A DNA stretch of 64,000 nucleotides, taken from positions 1-64,000 of the forward strand of contig JAKSIQ010000001.1 of assembly GCA_024398755.1 (NCBI GenBank), written 5' to 3'. Position numbers and translations under genes: made by a program. The notes below the pieces were generated by a model. The model saw nothing but the letters and a program-made list of their open reading frames with translations, was not told the origin of the DNA and made no database searches. This document shows positions 7,448 to 16,026 of this stretch, one piece after another; position 1 is the first letter of the stretch; each line of letters begins with the position of its first letter. This stretch comes from Bacteroidaceae bacterium (GTDB lineage Bacteria; Bacteroidota; Bacteroidia; Bacteroidales; Bacteroidaceae).

Positions 7448-8776
7448 ATGAAAAAACACCTTGGAAATATCATTGTTCTGCTGTCATTGACCGCATCATT
7501 GGCTTCCTGCTATCCGGATGAGACATTGCGCTTTGATCCGAACAGTCCGCGCGCCAATCTGAATCTGGACACTTTTACAGGACAGTTCAAAGCCATCTGG
7601 AACGGAATAAACGAAGGATACACATTCTGGCCGATAACAGATGTTGACTGGGACAAGAGATACAAGGAATATCTGCCCATATTCGAGCAGTTGGACAAGG
7701 ACTATGAATTATGGCAGGAAGACGATACGCATGACAACAAAGATTTCATAACGCCAGACTCGATATCCAACCTGTACGAGTCATTGACCTATGGGCTTAT
7801 TGACGGGCACATGACACTTGCGCTGCGTGTCATCAACAACAGTCAGTATGCGATTGGATTAATGCCCGCACTGCAGATCTGGGAGGACGAGAACGGCCAT
7901 CCGGCCTGTATAAACGCGAAAGATTTCATGTCGTACACAGAAAGGCGCATGAATTCAGGCATGGCCACCAGAGTGAAATCATATATTGAAGAAAGTTCCG
8001 GCAAGAAAAACCACAGCACATACAACGTATGTTATGTAATCAATGGCAAATACCTTTATTACAGATACCCGGGATTCGTCACAGATGATTTCGAAGAGAA
8101 TGAACTGAAACCCGAAGGCAGTCAGAGCGGATATCACAAATGCCTCAAGCATTTCAGAGATCTGCTTGCCGAAGGACAGAGAGACCATTGGCTCAAGGGT
8201 GTGATTATCGATTTGCGCAATAATACCGGAGGACACTGCGATGCATTCCCATATTCACCGGTAGGTATGCTGCTTGACAGCGATGTTCACAATATCGGCT
8301 CATACCAGGGCAAGAACGGTCTCGGGCACTATGACCTTACTCCTTCTATTCCGTTCCTGGTATGCGGTTGTGCCGAAAAAGACTATCAGGGGCCGGTAGT
8401 ACTGCTGACCGATCAGAATACGGCAAGTATGGCCGAGATAGCGGTACATACAGCCGAAGCCATGCCCGGCTGGACCACAATTGGCGAAACGACATATGGT
8501 GCCATAGGCGGCTGGTTCGGAAATGATTATTTCACCTATCTTAACGGCGAAGTCGGCTACGGTTATTCAACTGATTTGCGAGTCAGCAAGGAAGCGAATT
8601 ACTACATCACCATGTCTCATATAATACTTCGTGGTGTTGACGGAGAATGTCATGAAGGCATAGGAATCAAGCCTGATATAAGAGTGAACTTCAACAGTCT
8701 GTACAACCTGATGCCGGTAAATCCTAAAGACACCCAGTTTGATGCCGCCCTACGTTACCTTGACGACAAGGACTGA
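7448..8776 (+). CDS. S41 family peptidase (C-terminal/tail-specific protease type), lipoprotein
   Basis: This 442-residue protein starts with a lipoprotein signal (lipobox near LASC), so it should be tethered to the envelope. The S41 core is clear: an N-terminal helical part with GLIDGHMTL, the conserved VIIDLRNNTGG segment (around 255-265), and the nucleophile Ser327 in TASMAEI followed by GETTYGAIGG. No PDZ domain is obvious, which fits the Bacteroidetes lipoprotein subgroup of S41. Substrate unknown. It is the last gene of the trmO run, and I see no terminator in the short gap before the convergent DUF1573 gene. Confidence 0.85.
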   Translation: MKKHLGNIIVLLSLTASLASCYPDETLRFDPNSPRANLNLDTFTGQFKAIWNGINEGYTFWPITDVDWDKRYKEYLPIFEQLDKDYELWQEDDTHDNKDFITPDSISNLYESLTYGLIDGHMTLALRVINNSQYAIGLMPALQIWEDENGHPACINAKDFMSYTERRMNSGMATRVKSYIEESSGKKNHSTYNVCYVINGKYLYYRYPGFVTDDFEENELKPEGSQSGYHKCLKHFRDLLAEGQRDHWLKGVIIDLRNNTGGHCDAFPYSPVGMLLDSDVHNIGSYQGKNGLGHYDLTPSIPFLVCGCAEKDYQGPVVLLTDQNTASMAEIAVHTAEAMPGWTTIGETTYGAIGGWFGNDYFTYLNGEVGYGYSTDLRVSKEANYYITMSHIILRGVDGECHEGIGIKPDIRVNFNSLYNLMPVNPKDTQFDAALRYLDDKD

Positions 8777-8825
8777 ATCACAACAGGCCAGCCATTTTCC
8801 AGCCTGCGGCGAGTCATCTGGAGGA

Positions 8826-9278
8826 TTACTGCTCTTTTGAATCCTTGCTGCCGTCGGCAGACTTCTGGAGTCTTTCCTCAACCAGCTGTTCTACCAGCTC
8901 GCCTGTAATATATATGTATGCGGTCTTTTCTTTCGTATTCGAAGTGACAATGACCGTCTTGCGGATTACGCCCGGGCGTAATCCTGTGCCATTGAAAGTG
9001 ACCTTTATCGAATCGGTCTGACCTGGAAGGACCGGTTTCTCTGATGCCTCAGCCTTAGTGCAACTGCATGTGCCTTCGGCCGAAAGAATGACAAGTTCAC
9101 TCTTTCCGGTATTCTTGAACTTGAACCAGCAGGTCTGTATTGGATGTTCCCTATCAAAAAGCCCGAAATTATGAGTAGTTTTTTCGAATGTTATTGACGG
9201 ATATTCCACCTCCTGGGCGAAAGAATGCCGGACGGGCAGAAAGAGTACAGCAGCAAGAAGCAGTCTTGGTATTTTCAT
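8826..9278 (-). CDS. DUF1573 domain protein, secreted
   Basis: The protein has 150 residues with a Sec signal peptide (cleavage near SFAQE). A single immunoglobulin-like DUF1573 domain follows, with the family hallmarks FEKTTHNFG, WFKFKNTGKSEL, the Cys pair in GTCSCTK, and the proline-glycine turn in VLPGQTDSIKV. The family is abundant and poorly characterised in Bacteroidetes, with a periplasmic or cell-surface location. The C-terminus is charged and ends shortly after the domain. It is divergent from the DUF4301 gene and convergent with the S41 peptidase. Confidence 0.88.
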   Translation of the reverse strand: MKIPRLLLAAVLFLPVRHSFAQEVEYPSITFEKTTHNFGLFDREHPIQTCWFKFKNTGKSELVILSAEGTCSCTKAEASEKPVLPGQTDSIKVTFNGTGLRPGVIRKTVIVTSNTKEKTAYIYITGELVEQLVEERLQKSADGSKDSKEQ

Positions 9279-9324
9279 TTCAATTCAGATTCTAATAATA
9301 CGGCGCTAAGTTATGACTTTTTTC

Positions 9325-9355
9325 TTTGAGATGTCAAAAAAGGGAATTAACTTTG
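9325..9355 (+). promoter_or_regulatory. Bacteroidetes-type promoter for the DUF4301 gene
   Basis: TTTG (9325-9328), a 19-base spacer and TAACTTTG (9348-9355) match the consensus exactly. Transcription should begin near 9361. This excludes the longer in-frame start at 9313 and supports ATG 9379. Confidence 0.88.
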
Positions 9356-9378
9356 AATATAAATATTGGTTTAGCGAT

Positions 9379-10905
9379 ATGGATTTCAATCAGAATGATC
9401 TTAAGTTGTTTGCCGCCAAGGGTATTGGCGTTGAATCGGTAGAAGAACAATTGGAGCACATTGCAAAGGGGTTTCCCTACCTTGAGCTGGATTCAGCCGC
9501 ATCGGTCGGCAACGGTATAATGCAAGTCAGCGACAGTAACGTTGAAATGTACACAAAAGCGTGGGACAACTATCTGAAAAGCGGACATAGCATTACCAAA
9601 TTCGTTCCGGCATCTGGCGCGGCAAGCCGCATGTTCAAAGACCTTTTTGCATTCATGGATGGAGATTCCGATGTTCCGGCATCGGCCTTCGAAAAAAAGT
9701 TTTTTGATGGAATCAGGTCATTCGCGTTCTATTCCGACCTGGACAAGTGCTGCAGAGATGCTCTAGGAAAGGGAGTTGACGAACTTGTTGCCTTGGGACA
9801 ATACAAGACTGTCGTGTCATATCTGCTGAAAGATTTCGGACTGAATTATGGAAAGCTGCCAAAAGGGCTGCTGAAATTCCATGCATACAAGTCGGGAGCC
9901 CGCACGCCAATGGAAGAGCACATGGCAGAAGGAGCTCTGTATGCCACCGAAGCCAATGCGATAGTCAATCTGCATTTCACAGTATCACCTGAACACCGAA
10001 CTCTGTTCGAGCAGTTGGGAAAAGAATGCAGCCAGTCAATGACAAAACGTTACGGAACATCATACAACATCAGTTTCTCCGAGCAGAAGCCAAGCACTGA
10101 TACAATTGCGGCCGATGCTGACAACCGCCCCTTCCGCAACCCGGATGGCAGTATTCTTTTCCGTCCGGGAGGTCATGGTTCACTAATAGAAAACCTCAAT
10201 GAGCTTGACACAGACATTGTGTTCATTAAAAACATTGACAATGTGGTTCCTGACCATCTGAAAGAGCCGACAGTTTCAAGCAAGAAGATGCTTGCAGGCA
10301 TTCTTGTCACCATACAGAACAAGATCTTCGAGTATCTGCACCTGCTGGATTCCGGCAAGTTCACTGAAAAGCAACTCAAGTCAATCTGTGACTTTGTGCA
10401 AAACACATTATACTGCAGAAAGGATACCGGCAACTTGTCTCAGGACGAACTTTCAGCCTGGCTGTACAAAAAGCTCAACAGACCTGTCAGAGTTTGTGGA
10501 ATGGTAAAGAATGTAGGAGAACCTGGTGGAGGTCCTTTCCTTGCTTACAATCCGGATGGGAGCATTTCTCTGCAGATTCTGGAGAGCTCGCAGATTGACA
10601 TGAATGACGAACGCAAAAAAGACATGTTTGCAAGCGGCACACATTTCAATCCCGTCGATCTTGTATGCGCGCTGAAGGACTACAAAGGACAGCGTTTCAA
10701 TCTGCCGTCATTCGTCGACAGGTCAACAGGGTTCATTTCATCAAAATCCAAAGACGGCAAGGAATTGAAAGCTCTGGAACTGCCAGGTCTGTGGAACGGC
10801 GCCATGAGCGACTGGAATACACTTTTCGTTGAAGTACCGATTGAGACATTCAACCCGGTCAAGACGGTAAATGATCTGCTGCGCCCACAGCACCAGCCCG
10901 CATAG
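9379..10905 (+). CDS. DUF4301 family protein
   Basis: This is a 508-residue cytoplasmic protein of the DUF4301 family, which is largely confined to Bacteroidetes. Recognisable family segments include the start FNQNDLKLFAAKGI, then TKFVPASGAASRMFK (residues about 72-86), KFHAYKSGARTPMEEHM, RPGGHGSLIENLN and KNVGEPGGGPF. The glycine-rich ASGAASRMFK and GHGS motifs resemble nucleotide-sugar pyrophosphorylase loops, and a nucleotidyltransferase-like fold has been suspected, but no activity is established. The ATG is set by the consensus promoter just upstream. It is a monocistronic gene, followed by tRNA-Gly on the same strand. Confidence 0.88.
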   Translation: MDFNQNDLKLFAAKGIGVESVEEQLEHIAKGFPYLELDSAASVGNGIMQVSDSNVEMYTKAWDNYLKSGHSITKFVPASGAASRMFKDLFAFMDGDSDVPASAFEKKFFDGIRSFAFYSDLDKCCRDALGKGVDELVALGQYKTVVSYLLKDFGLNYGKLPKGLLKFHAYKSGARTPMEEHMAEGALYATEANAIVNLHFTVSPEHRTLFEQLGKECSQSMTKRYGTSYNISFSEQKPSTDTIAADADNRPFRNPDGSILFRPGGHGSLIENLNELDTDIVFIKNIDNVVPDHLKEPTVSSKKMLAGILVTIQNKIFEYLHLLDSGKFTEKQLKSICDFVQNTLYCRKDTGNLSQDELSAWLYKKLNRPVRVCGMVKNVGEPGGGPFLAYNPDGSISLQILESSQIDMNDERKKDMFASGTHFNPVDLVCALKDYKGQRFNLPSFVDRSTGFISSKSKDGKELKALELPGLWNGAMSDWNTLFVEVPIETFNPVKTVNDLLRPQHQPA

Positions 10906-10992
10906 CCACCGCCTTCCGGTCTGCAGATTTCAGAAAGACGAATATGCCAGATGATTTTCTGTCAGACTGCATCATAGTTTCGCGACTTTATT

Positions 10993-11000
10993 TAATTTTG
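10993..11000 (+). promoter_or_regulatory. -7 box for tRNA-Gly
   Basis: TAATTTTG is a full match to the Bacteroidetes -7 element, 16 bases before the mature tRNA 5' end. I see no TTTG at the expected -33 distance. Confidence 0.6.
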
Positions 11001-11016
11001 CAGTCGCAAGTGGAAC

Positions 11017-11092
11017 GCGATAGTAGCTCAGTTGGTAGAGCGTTGGCTTCCCAAGCCGAAGGTCGCGGGATCGTGCCCCGTCTATCGCTCCA
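11017..11092 (+). tRNA. tRNA-Gly (anticodon CCC) with encoded CCA and atypical T-loop
   Basis: The acceptor stem GCGATAG/CTATCGC is fully paired. The anticodon stem TTGGC/GCCGA contains one G-T pair, and its loop is TTCCCAA, giving anticodon CCC. Discriminator T is followed by an encoded CCA (11090-11092). The T-stem GCGGG/CCCGT is paired, but the T-loop (11070-11076) reads ATCGTGC instead of the usual TTCRANY form. Position 54 is A and position 58 is T, so the normally invariant T54/A58 pair is swapped. It ends 3 bases before the stop codon of the convergent hybrid kinase gene. Confidence 0.9.
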
Positions 11093-11095
11093 TTT

Positions 11096-14000
11096 TCATT
11101 TCATAAACCGAGCCAGAGTGGACTTGAGTACAGCCACATCAATCGGTTTGGCAATATGCTCATTCATGCCAGCTTTCAAGGCCTCCTGACGATCTTCCTC
11201 AAAAGCATTTGCTGTCATGGCGATTATTGGAATTCGGGAAATGCAGGTATCTAATGCACGTATCTGACGCGTTGCCTCGTAGCCATCAATGCCAGGCATC
11301 TGAATATCCATAAGAATAACGTCGAATTCGTCCGGCTCCGCAGAAGCTGCTTTTGCAACAGCCGTTTCACCGTTACAGGCTTCAACAACATTGCAACCGT
11401 ATTCCTCAAGAATTGCCGCGGCAATCTCACGGTTCATATCATTGTCTTCAACAAGAAGAACCTTACATCCGGCTATGTCTGTCTCAGGTTCCATGCTGGC
11501 AGGCTCTTCCAACTCCTGGCCGGCAGCAACGCCCTGCCAATGGAAATTGAAAGTTACAACGACAGTTGTACCCTTGCCCGGTTCACTCTGAATATCAATA
11601 TGACCGCCCATCATGTCTATGATGTTTTTCGTAATGGCCATTCCAAGACCTGTACCCTGAATACCGGCCATATTGGTTGACTTTACACGTGTAAACGGAT
11701 CAAAAATCTTCCCAATGAAATCACTGCTCATTCCCATTCCCGTATCTGCAATCACAAATGTGTATGTACCAGTTTCCGGTTCGTCAGAACCGCTTTCCTT
11801 GACCTCCACACGGATACTTCCACCTACAGGCGTATATTTGATTGCATTCGATACAATATTCAAAAGCACCTGATTCAATCTGAGTCTGTCACAGACAATA
11901 ACGGAATTGCATATTTCAGAACAATCTGTCTGCAAGTCCAGCTGTTTGTTCGTGGCGCTGGAAAGGACAATGTTCTCAAGAGTATTCATAATTTCCAGCA
12001 AGTTCTCAGGTTTCTCGTCGAGAGTCATTTTTCCTGATTCGATGCGGCTCATGTCCAGCACATCGTTGATAAGAGAAAGCAGATGATCCGACGACTTGCT
12101 TATTTTGTCAAGGCAGTCCTTTACCTGACCTATGTCATCAAGATGTTTCAACGCCAGTCCCGTAAAGCCGGTTATCGCATTCATCGGTGTGCGTATGTCA
12201 TGCGACATGCTGTTCAGGAAGTTTGTCTTTGCGACGCTGGCCGATTTCACCATGGACAAAGCTTCCTGCAACTGCCTTTCCGACTCGTGTTCCTGTCTGA
12301 TTTCCTTATCACATTCGCCGAATCCCACAACAACCACATTCGCTTCCTGAGAAGGCTTGTTATACTTTATCACATCCATAACAGACCATAGGAAACCGTT
12401 TCCGTAATCTCTTCTGAATCTTATGGAGAACTTCTTGCAACCGGCCAACCTTTGCTTGACCGATTCAATTGTAAGTCCTTCAAACAGATGACGGTCATCC
12501 GGATGAACAGCCTGCGACAGGATGAATTTCCTGAACAGGACAAACGGATCATTGTCTTCTGTCAGCAGTTTCTTCGTATCGGCCAGACGACGGTCATCAA
12601 CCGAATAGACCTTGAATACGTTTTCAGCAAAATTTATGTAATACAATGCAAGATATTCCCTGGCCAGGCCTTCAATGACCTCCATGTTTTCCTTGAGTCT
12701 GTTTGCCAGGGCCTGTCTGTCACTGCTCATGGTATCCATCAGCTGGAAGCCGACAGTTATTACTGATGGAGTACCGTCGTCGTGCCTCATAATCACGTTT
12801 ACAATGGCAACAACCCACTTTCTGCCTTCTATATGGAATGACTGGTATGAATACGTGAACTTGTCCTCGTTCATAAGACGCTGCTTAAGGCTCTCCATAT
12901 CGCCAATTCCCATAAACATTTCCTTTGTTTCCCCTTCAATGGTATTCGCATATGACATTACCATTTTTCTATAAGGGGCCGATGTACCCACCGGCATCAT
13001 ATCCAGCCATGGAGACGATTTCAGAACAGAGAGGAGTTCAGTGTCAAGGTCAACGGAAAAAAGAGCAAAAAGATTGTCGGTCTCTTTTTCCATAAGATGA
13101 CGCATAATGATTTCACGGTTTCTGATAGCGAACCCAATGACAACCATGTCACCTTCCAGCGCATTGACAGTCATTTCATGCCAGATTGACTCGCCATTCG
13201 ATATTACCCTGTATTCCGTTGAATACGAATCAGCGTCTTTCAGTTTGTTTCGGATGTTGTCATAATCCAGTTCTCTGGCCATCTTCTTACGGTCAACAAA
13301 ATAGACAGCTTCTGAAAGAAAGAAATCTACAGCCTGCGAAAAACGGTCAAAACGGACACCGTAGCCGATAATGCCATTGTCCATTCTCAACAATTCAAAG
13401 GTATCATCGGCCAGATTGACAATATATGCGATATTATATGTTCTGGCAAAGCTTTCCGCAATTTTGACTTTTTCATGCAGTTCATCCTGAAAACGCATCT
13501 GCTGTCTGAAATCCTCTATGTTGCGTATTTCTACGGCATACAACTCATTATAACTGAGTATCAGTCCGACTGTAAGCGCTATTGACATGTAATTGTATGC
13601 GAACAGCAGCTGCATAATGACAGCAGCCACTCCAATACACATTGTCAGCATCAGAATTCTGTCATTGACCGTTCTGTTTCTGAGTACAAGAAAATTCCAT
13701 GCGGAATGGATCATAGCCGCAGCACAATAGCCGAAACAGAAGACATACTGCAATATCCACAATGAGCCGAAACCGTATTCACCATGCGGACCGATTGTGA
13801 AAATCCATTCTGTCCTATAAGAAAGGATACACAGCAAAGTCAGCAGAAATACAGGGATGACCGCCATACGCCTGTTCTTTACGGACTTGATCCATATAGA
13901 GCCCATCGAGGTCTCAACATAACACAGCCAGAAGTATGCAGTGGTAGCCAGGGCGGCCAGATATGAAGTATATATAATGAATCCCGCAATTCTGTCTGTA

Positions 14001-14200
14001 AAGAATATGCCATAACGCGGCATTATCATAAAGACATTGACACAAAGATACACCAGATTGGCTACGGAAAAATCAAAATAGGCACGAGCCGACGGGCTTG
14101 CCGTTCTCTTGCCTTTTGCCTTATAAACGACAAATATGCCGATTGCCACCAGAACTAGTTCAAGTACATGCTCTGTCAATATGATTCTGAGTACAGTCAT
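11096..14200 (-). CDS. Hybrid sensor histidine kinase/response regulator with 7TM-type N-terminus
   Basis: The protein has 1034 residues. The N-terminus holds about seven membrane helices (up to about residue 225), followed by three related PAS-like sensor segments (roughly 240-360, 370-490 and 510-630). The kinase core has phospho-acceptor His667 (MSHDIRTPMN), N-box NIVSNAIKYTP, DTGMGMS and GTGLGMA. The C-terminal receiver has phospho-acceptor Asp965 (LMDIQMPG) and the conserved Lys in AKPID. Every catalytic residue I checked is present. No output DNA-binding domain is fused, so a separate phosphotransfer or regulator partner is expected, and none is adjacent. The architecture is reminiscent of Firmicutes (Lachnospiraceae) hybrid kinases more than of classical Bacteroides hybrid sensors. 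Confidence 0.88.
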   Translation of the reverse strand: MTVLRIILTEHVLELVLVAIGIFVVYKAKGKRTASPSARAYFDFSVANLVYLCVNVFMIMPRYGIFFTDRIAGFIIYTSYLAALATTAYFWLCYVETSMGSIWIKSVKNRRMAVIPVFLLTLLCILSYRTEWIFTIGPHGEYGFGSLWILQYVFCFGYCAAAMIHSAWNFLVLRNRTVNDRILMLTMCIGVAAVIMQLLFAYNYMSIALTVGLILSYNELYAVEIRNIEDFRQQMRFQDELHEKVKIAESFARTYNIAYIVNLADDTFELLRMDNGIIGYGVRFDRFSQAVDFFLSEAVYFVDRKKMARELDYDNIRNKLKDADSYSTEYRVISNGESIWHEMTVNALEGDMVVIGFAIRNREIIMRHLMEKETDNLFALFSVDLDTELLSVLKSSPWLDMMPVGTSAPYRKMVMSYANTIEGETKEMFMGIGDMESLKQRLMNEDKFTYSYQSFHIEGRKWVVAIVNVIMRHDDGTPSVITVGFQLMDTMSSDRQALANRLKENMEVIEGLAREYLALYYINFAENVFKVYSVDDRRLADTKKLLTEDNDPFVLFRKFILSQAVHPDDRHLFEGLTIESVKQRLAGCKKFSIRFRRDYGNGFLWSVMDVIKYNKPSQEANVVVVGFGECDKEIRQEHESERQLQEALSMVKSASVAKTNFLNSMSHDIRTPMNAITGFTGLALKHLDDIGQVKDCLDKISKSSDHLLSLINDVLDMSRIESGKMTLDEKPENLLEIMNTLENIVLSSATNKQLDLQTDCSEICNSVIVCDRLRLNQVLLNIVSNAIKYTPVGGSIRVEVKESGSDEPETGTYTFVIADTGMGMSSDFIGKIFDPFTRVKSTNMAGIQGTGLGMAITKNIIDMMGGHIDIQSEPGKGTTVVVTFNFHWQGVAAGQELEEPASMEPETDIAGCKVLLVEDNDMNREIAAAILEEYGCNVVEACNGETAVAKAASAEPDEFDVILMDIQMPGIDGYEATRQIRALDTCISRIPIIAMTANAFEEDRQEALKAGMNEHIAKPIDVAVLKSTLARFMK

Positions 14201-14238
14201 ACGGTATACAGTAAAATATCCAACTATTTAACCTGAAA

Positions 14239-14263
14239 CAGACTCTATTGGCGATAGAGTCTG
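14239..14263 (-). terminator. Hairpin downstream of rubrerythrin
   Basis: There is a perfect 10-bp stem (14239-14248 with 14254-14263, 5-base loop) 17 bases past the rubrerythrin stop. The T-run on the minus strand is short, so it may be only partly terminating, leaving some read-through into the hybrid kinase gene. Confidence 0.65.
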
Positions 14264-14279
14264 CTTCCAGAATTTGATA

Positions 14280-14828
14280 TTACTTTTTGAAATAGCGGTT
14301 GTAAAGGCCTTCAAAGCCTTTGCCATGACGGGCTTCGTCTTTTGCCATCTCGTGAACTGTATCATGAATGGCATCCAGATTGGCAGCCTTGGCATTATTG
14401 GCAATACGGAACTTGTCTGCACACGCTCCAGCCTCGGCCATCATTCTCTTTTCAAGATTGGTCTTGGTATCCCACACAATGTCACCCAGAAGTTCTGCAA
14501 ATTTGGCTGCATGTTCTGCCTCTTCCCAAGCATAGCGCTTGAATGCCTCTGCAACTTCAGGATAGCCTTCGCGATCAGCCTGACGGCTCATGGCAAGATA
14601 CATACCAACTTCTGAACACTCACCGTTGAAATGTGCGTTGAGATCCTTTATCATTTCTTCACCGGTTCCCTTGGCTACGCCAATCACATGCTCCTGAACA
14701 AATTCTATTTTGTCAGAATCTTCTACCTTCTTGAATTTTGAACCTGGAACGCCACACTGCGGGCATTTCTCCGGAGCTTCGTTTCCTTCGTGAACATATC
14801 CACAAACGGAACATACGTACTTTGCCAT
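14280..14828 (-). CDS. Rubrerythrin family protein (rubredoxin-first, reverse rubrerythrin)
   Basis: The protein has 182 residues. The N-terminal rubredoxin-like zinc/iron knuckle has CSVCGY and CPQCGVP (Cys-x2-Cys pairs, residues about 6-28). A four-helix ferritin-like di-iron domain follows, with ligand motifs [19 protein letters not shown] and DEARHGKGF. This domain order is that of reverse rubrerythrins/NADH peroxidases, which reduce hydrogen peroxide or oxygen in the cytoplasm of anaerobes. ATG 14828 gives the canonical [10 protein letters not shown] start; a longer frame upstream is not supported. It is divergently transcribed from the five-gene efflux operon. Confidence 0.93.
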   Translation of the reverse strand: MAKYVCSVCGYVHEGNEAPEKCPQCGVPGSKFKKVEDSDKIEFVQEHVIGVAKGTGEEMIKDLNAHFNGECSEVGMYLAMSRQADREGYPEVAEAFKRYAWEEAEHAAKFAELLGDIVWDTKTNLEKRMMAEAGACADKFRIANNAKAANLDAIHDTVHEMAKDEARHGKGFEGLYNRYFKK

Positions 14829-14960
14829 AATGATTACTGAAAAATTATAAGTTAAACAGTTGTTTGCAGTCAGGTAATTGTTTTTTTTCGCGCCCAAACA
14901 TATCAAAAAAAGTCCGCATTGTACCAACATGTGCAAATTTTTTTTACACGAACATATTAT

Positions 14961-14991
14961 TTTCGAATATTTACAATTATTCGTATATTTG
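14961..14991 (+). promoter_or_regulatory. Promoter of the lipoprotein/AMP-ligase/RND operon
   Basis: TTTC (14961-14964, one mismatch to TTTG), a 19-base spacer and TATATTTG (14984-14991) fit the Bacteroidetes consensus. The predicted start near 14997 leaves an untranslated leader of about 19 bases before ATG 15016. This fixes the first gene's start. Confidence 0.8.
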
Positions 14992-15015
14992 AATGTCTTA
15001 AAACGAAATGTCAGG

Positions 15016-16026
15016 ATGAACAGTAAAACAATACCGCTGATTCTGTTGTCATTTTTATTATTCGCTTGTCTTTCATGCGAAGATGGCAGTAGCGGGAACG
15101 GATTGGAAATCAATTACGAGATAGCCGATAATGAAGGCGAACTGATTAAGGAAATCAAGGATTTCTTAAGCTCCAAATCACAGGACATCAGCAAGCTGGC
15201 CGAGATGCTGAACCTCGGGAATGCGGAAGACCTTTTGAATTCCAGGAGTTTCAATTACACAAGCACAGACATCCACGGAAATGCCGTCACACTGTCGGCG
15301 CGCATGACTTATCCGGCAGGTATCAGAAACAGAGCATCACGCAAGGTTTCATCGATACTCCTTGCAATGCCACAGGACATTCCGGACGGATATCTGCCTG
15401 ATGGCGGCTCTTTAATCGGATTGAGATCCGCATTATACAACAGCCTTGTGGTCATTCCCGACGGACAGGGTTATGGAGTGTCATCTGACAAACCGGAAGT
15501 TACAGATCCGATTCTTTCCGCCAGACAATGTCTTGACGCGCTTGACAAGGCGGTGGCACTGGCAAAAGAAGATCTTGGCATTTCATTTGCAGGCGACTGC
15601 AGCACGTCAGTGATAGGATTCGGTCGAAAGGCGCCAACAGCATGTGCATCGGCCATGGCTATAGAAAACGGACTGTACAAATTCCGCAACAGCGTGATCA
15701 AAGGTTTTTCATCGGTCATTTGTGCACAAACTGAATTTGCCTTCTCGAATGCGGAATTTTCCAACTTCACAAACGCATTGGAGACATGGAGAATCGGAAC
15801 GGAGCTCTATTTCTGCCATATAACCGATGACACTGTTGCGCCATACAGCAAGGTGCTTGATTTCATCAGCAGCATAACAAAGATACCCGGCAACGCAAGC
15901 AGGATTCACAAGATAAGCGTAATCATGGAAACCGAAGATGTTGACGCACCGACAATGAACAGGCGGGCATTGTCATTCTGGATGATCCGTTCTTTAGCCA
16001 ACAGTGATATGGTTGCCTTCAAATGA
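15016..16026 (+). CDS. Alpha/beta-hydrolase-like lipoprotein, probably catalytically inactive
   Basis: The protein has 336 residues and a lipoprotein signal (lipobox near LSC, Cys about 21). The middle resembles secreted alpha/beta hydrolases/lipases: a [10 protein letters not shown] strand-loop, then [16 protein letters not shown], then the position of the nucleophile elbow. There the sequence is VIGFGRKAP, with no serine where GxSxGG is expected. An acidic segment [12 protein letters not shown] matches the usual Asp region, and no clear catalytic His follows. I infer a binding or chaperone-like pseudo-enzyme, with assignment to the fold itself only moderately certain. It is the first gene of the operon, and its stop overlaps the next start by 4 bases (ATGA). 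Confidence 0.6.
   Translation: MNSKTIPLILLSFLLFACLSCEDGSSGNGLEINYEIADNEGELIKEIKDFLSSKSQDISKLAEMLNLGNAEDLLNSRSFNYTSTDIHGNAVTLSARMTYPAGIRNRASRKVSSILLAMPQDIPDGYLPDGGSLIGLRSALYNSLVVIPDGQGYGVSSDKPEVTDPILSARQCLDALDKAVALAKEDLGISFAGDCSTSVIGFGRKAPTACASAMAIENGLYKFRNSVIKGFSSVICAQTEFAFSNAEFSNFTNALETWRIGTELYFCHITDDTVAPYSKVLDFISSITKIPGNASRIHKISVIMETEDVDAPTMNRRALSFWMIRSLANSDMVAFK

Noticed and set aside
11017..11092. tRNA-Gly as an integration site for the neighbouring hybrid kinase
   Set aside because: I found no second copy of the tRNA end and no integrase or other mobility gene in the surrounding 15 kb.
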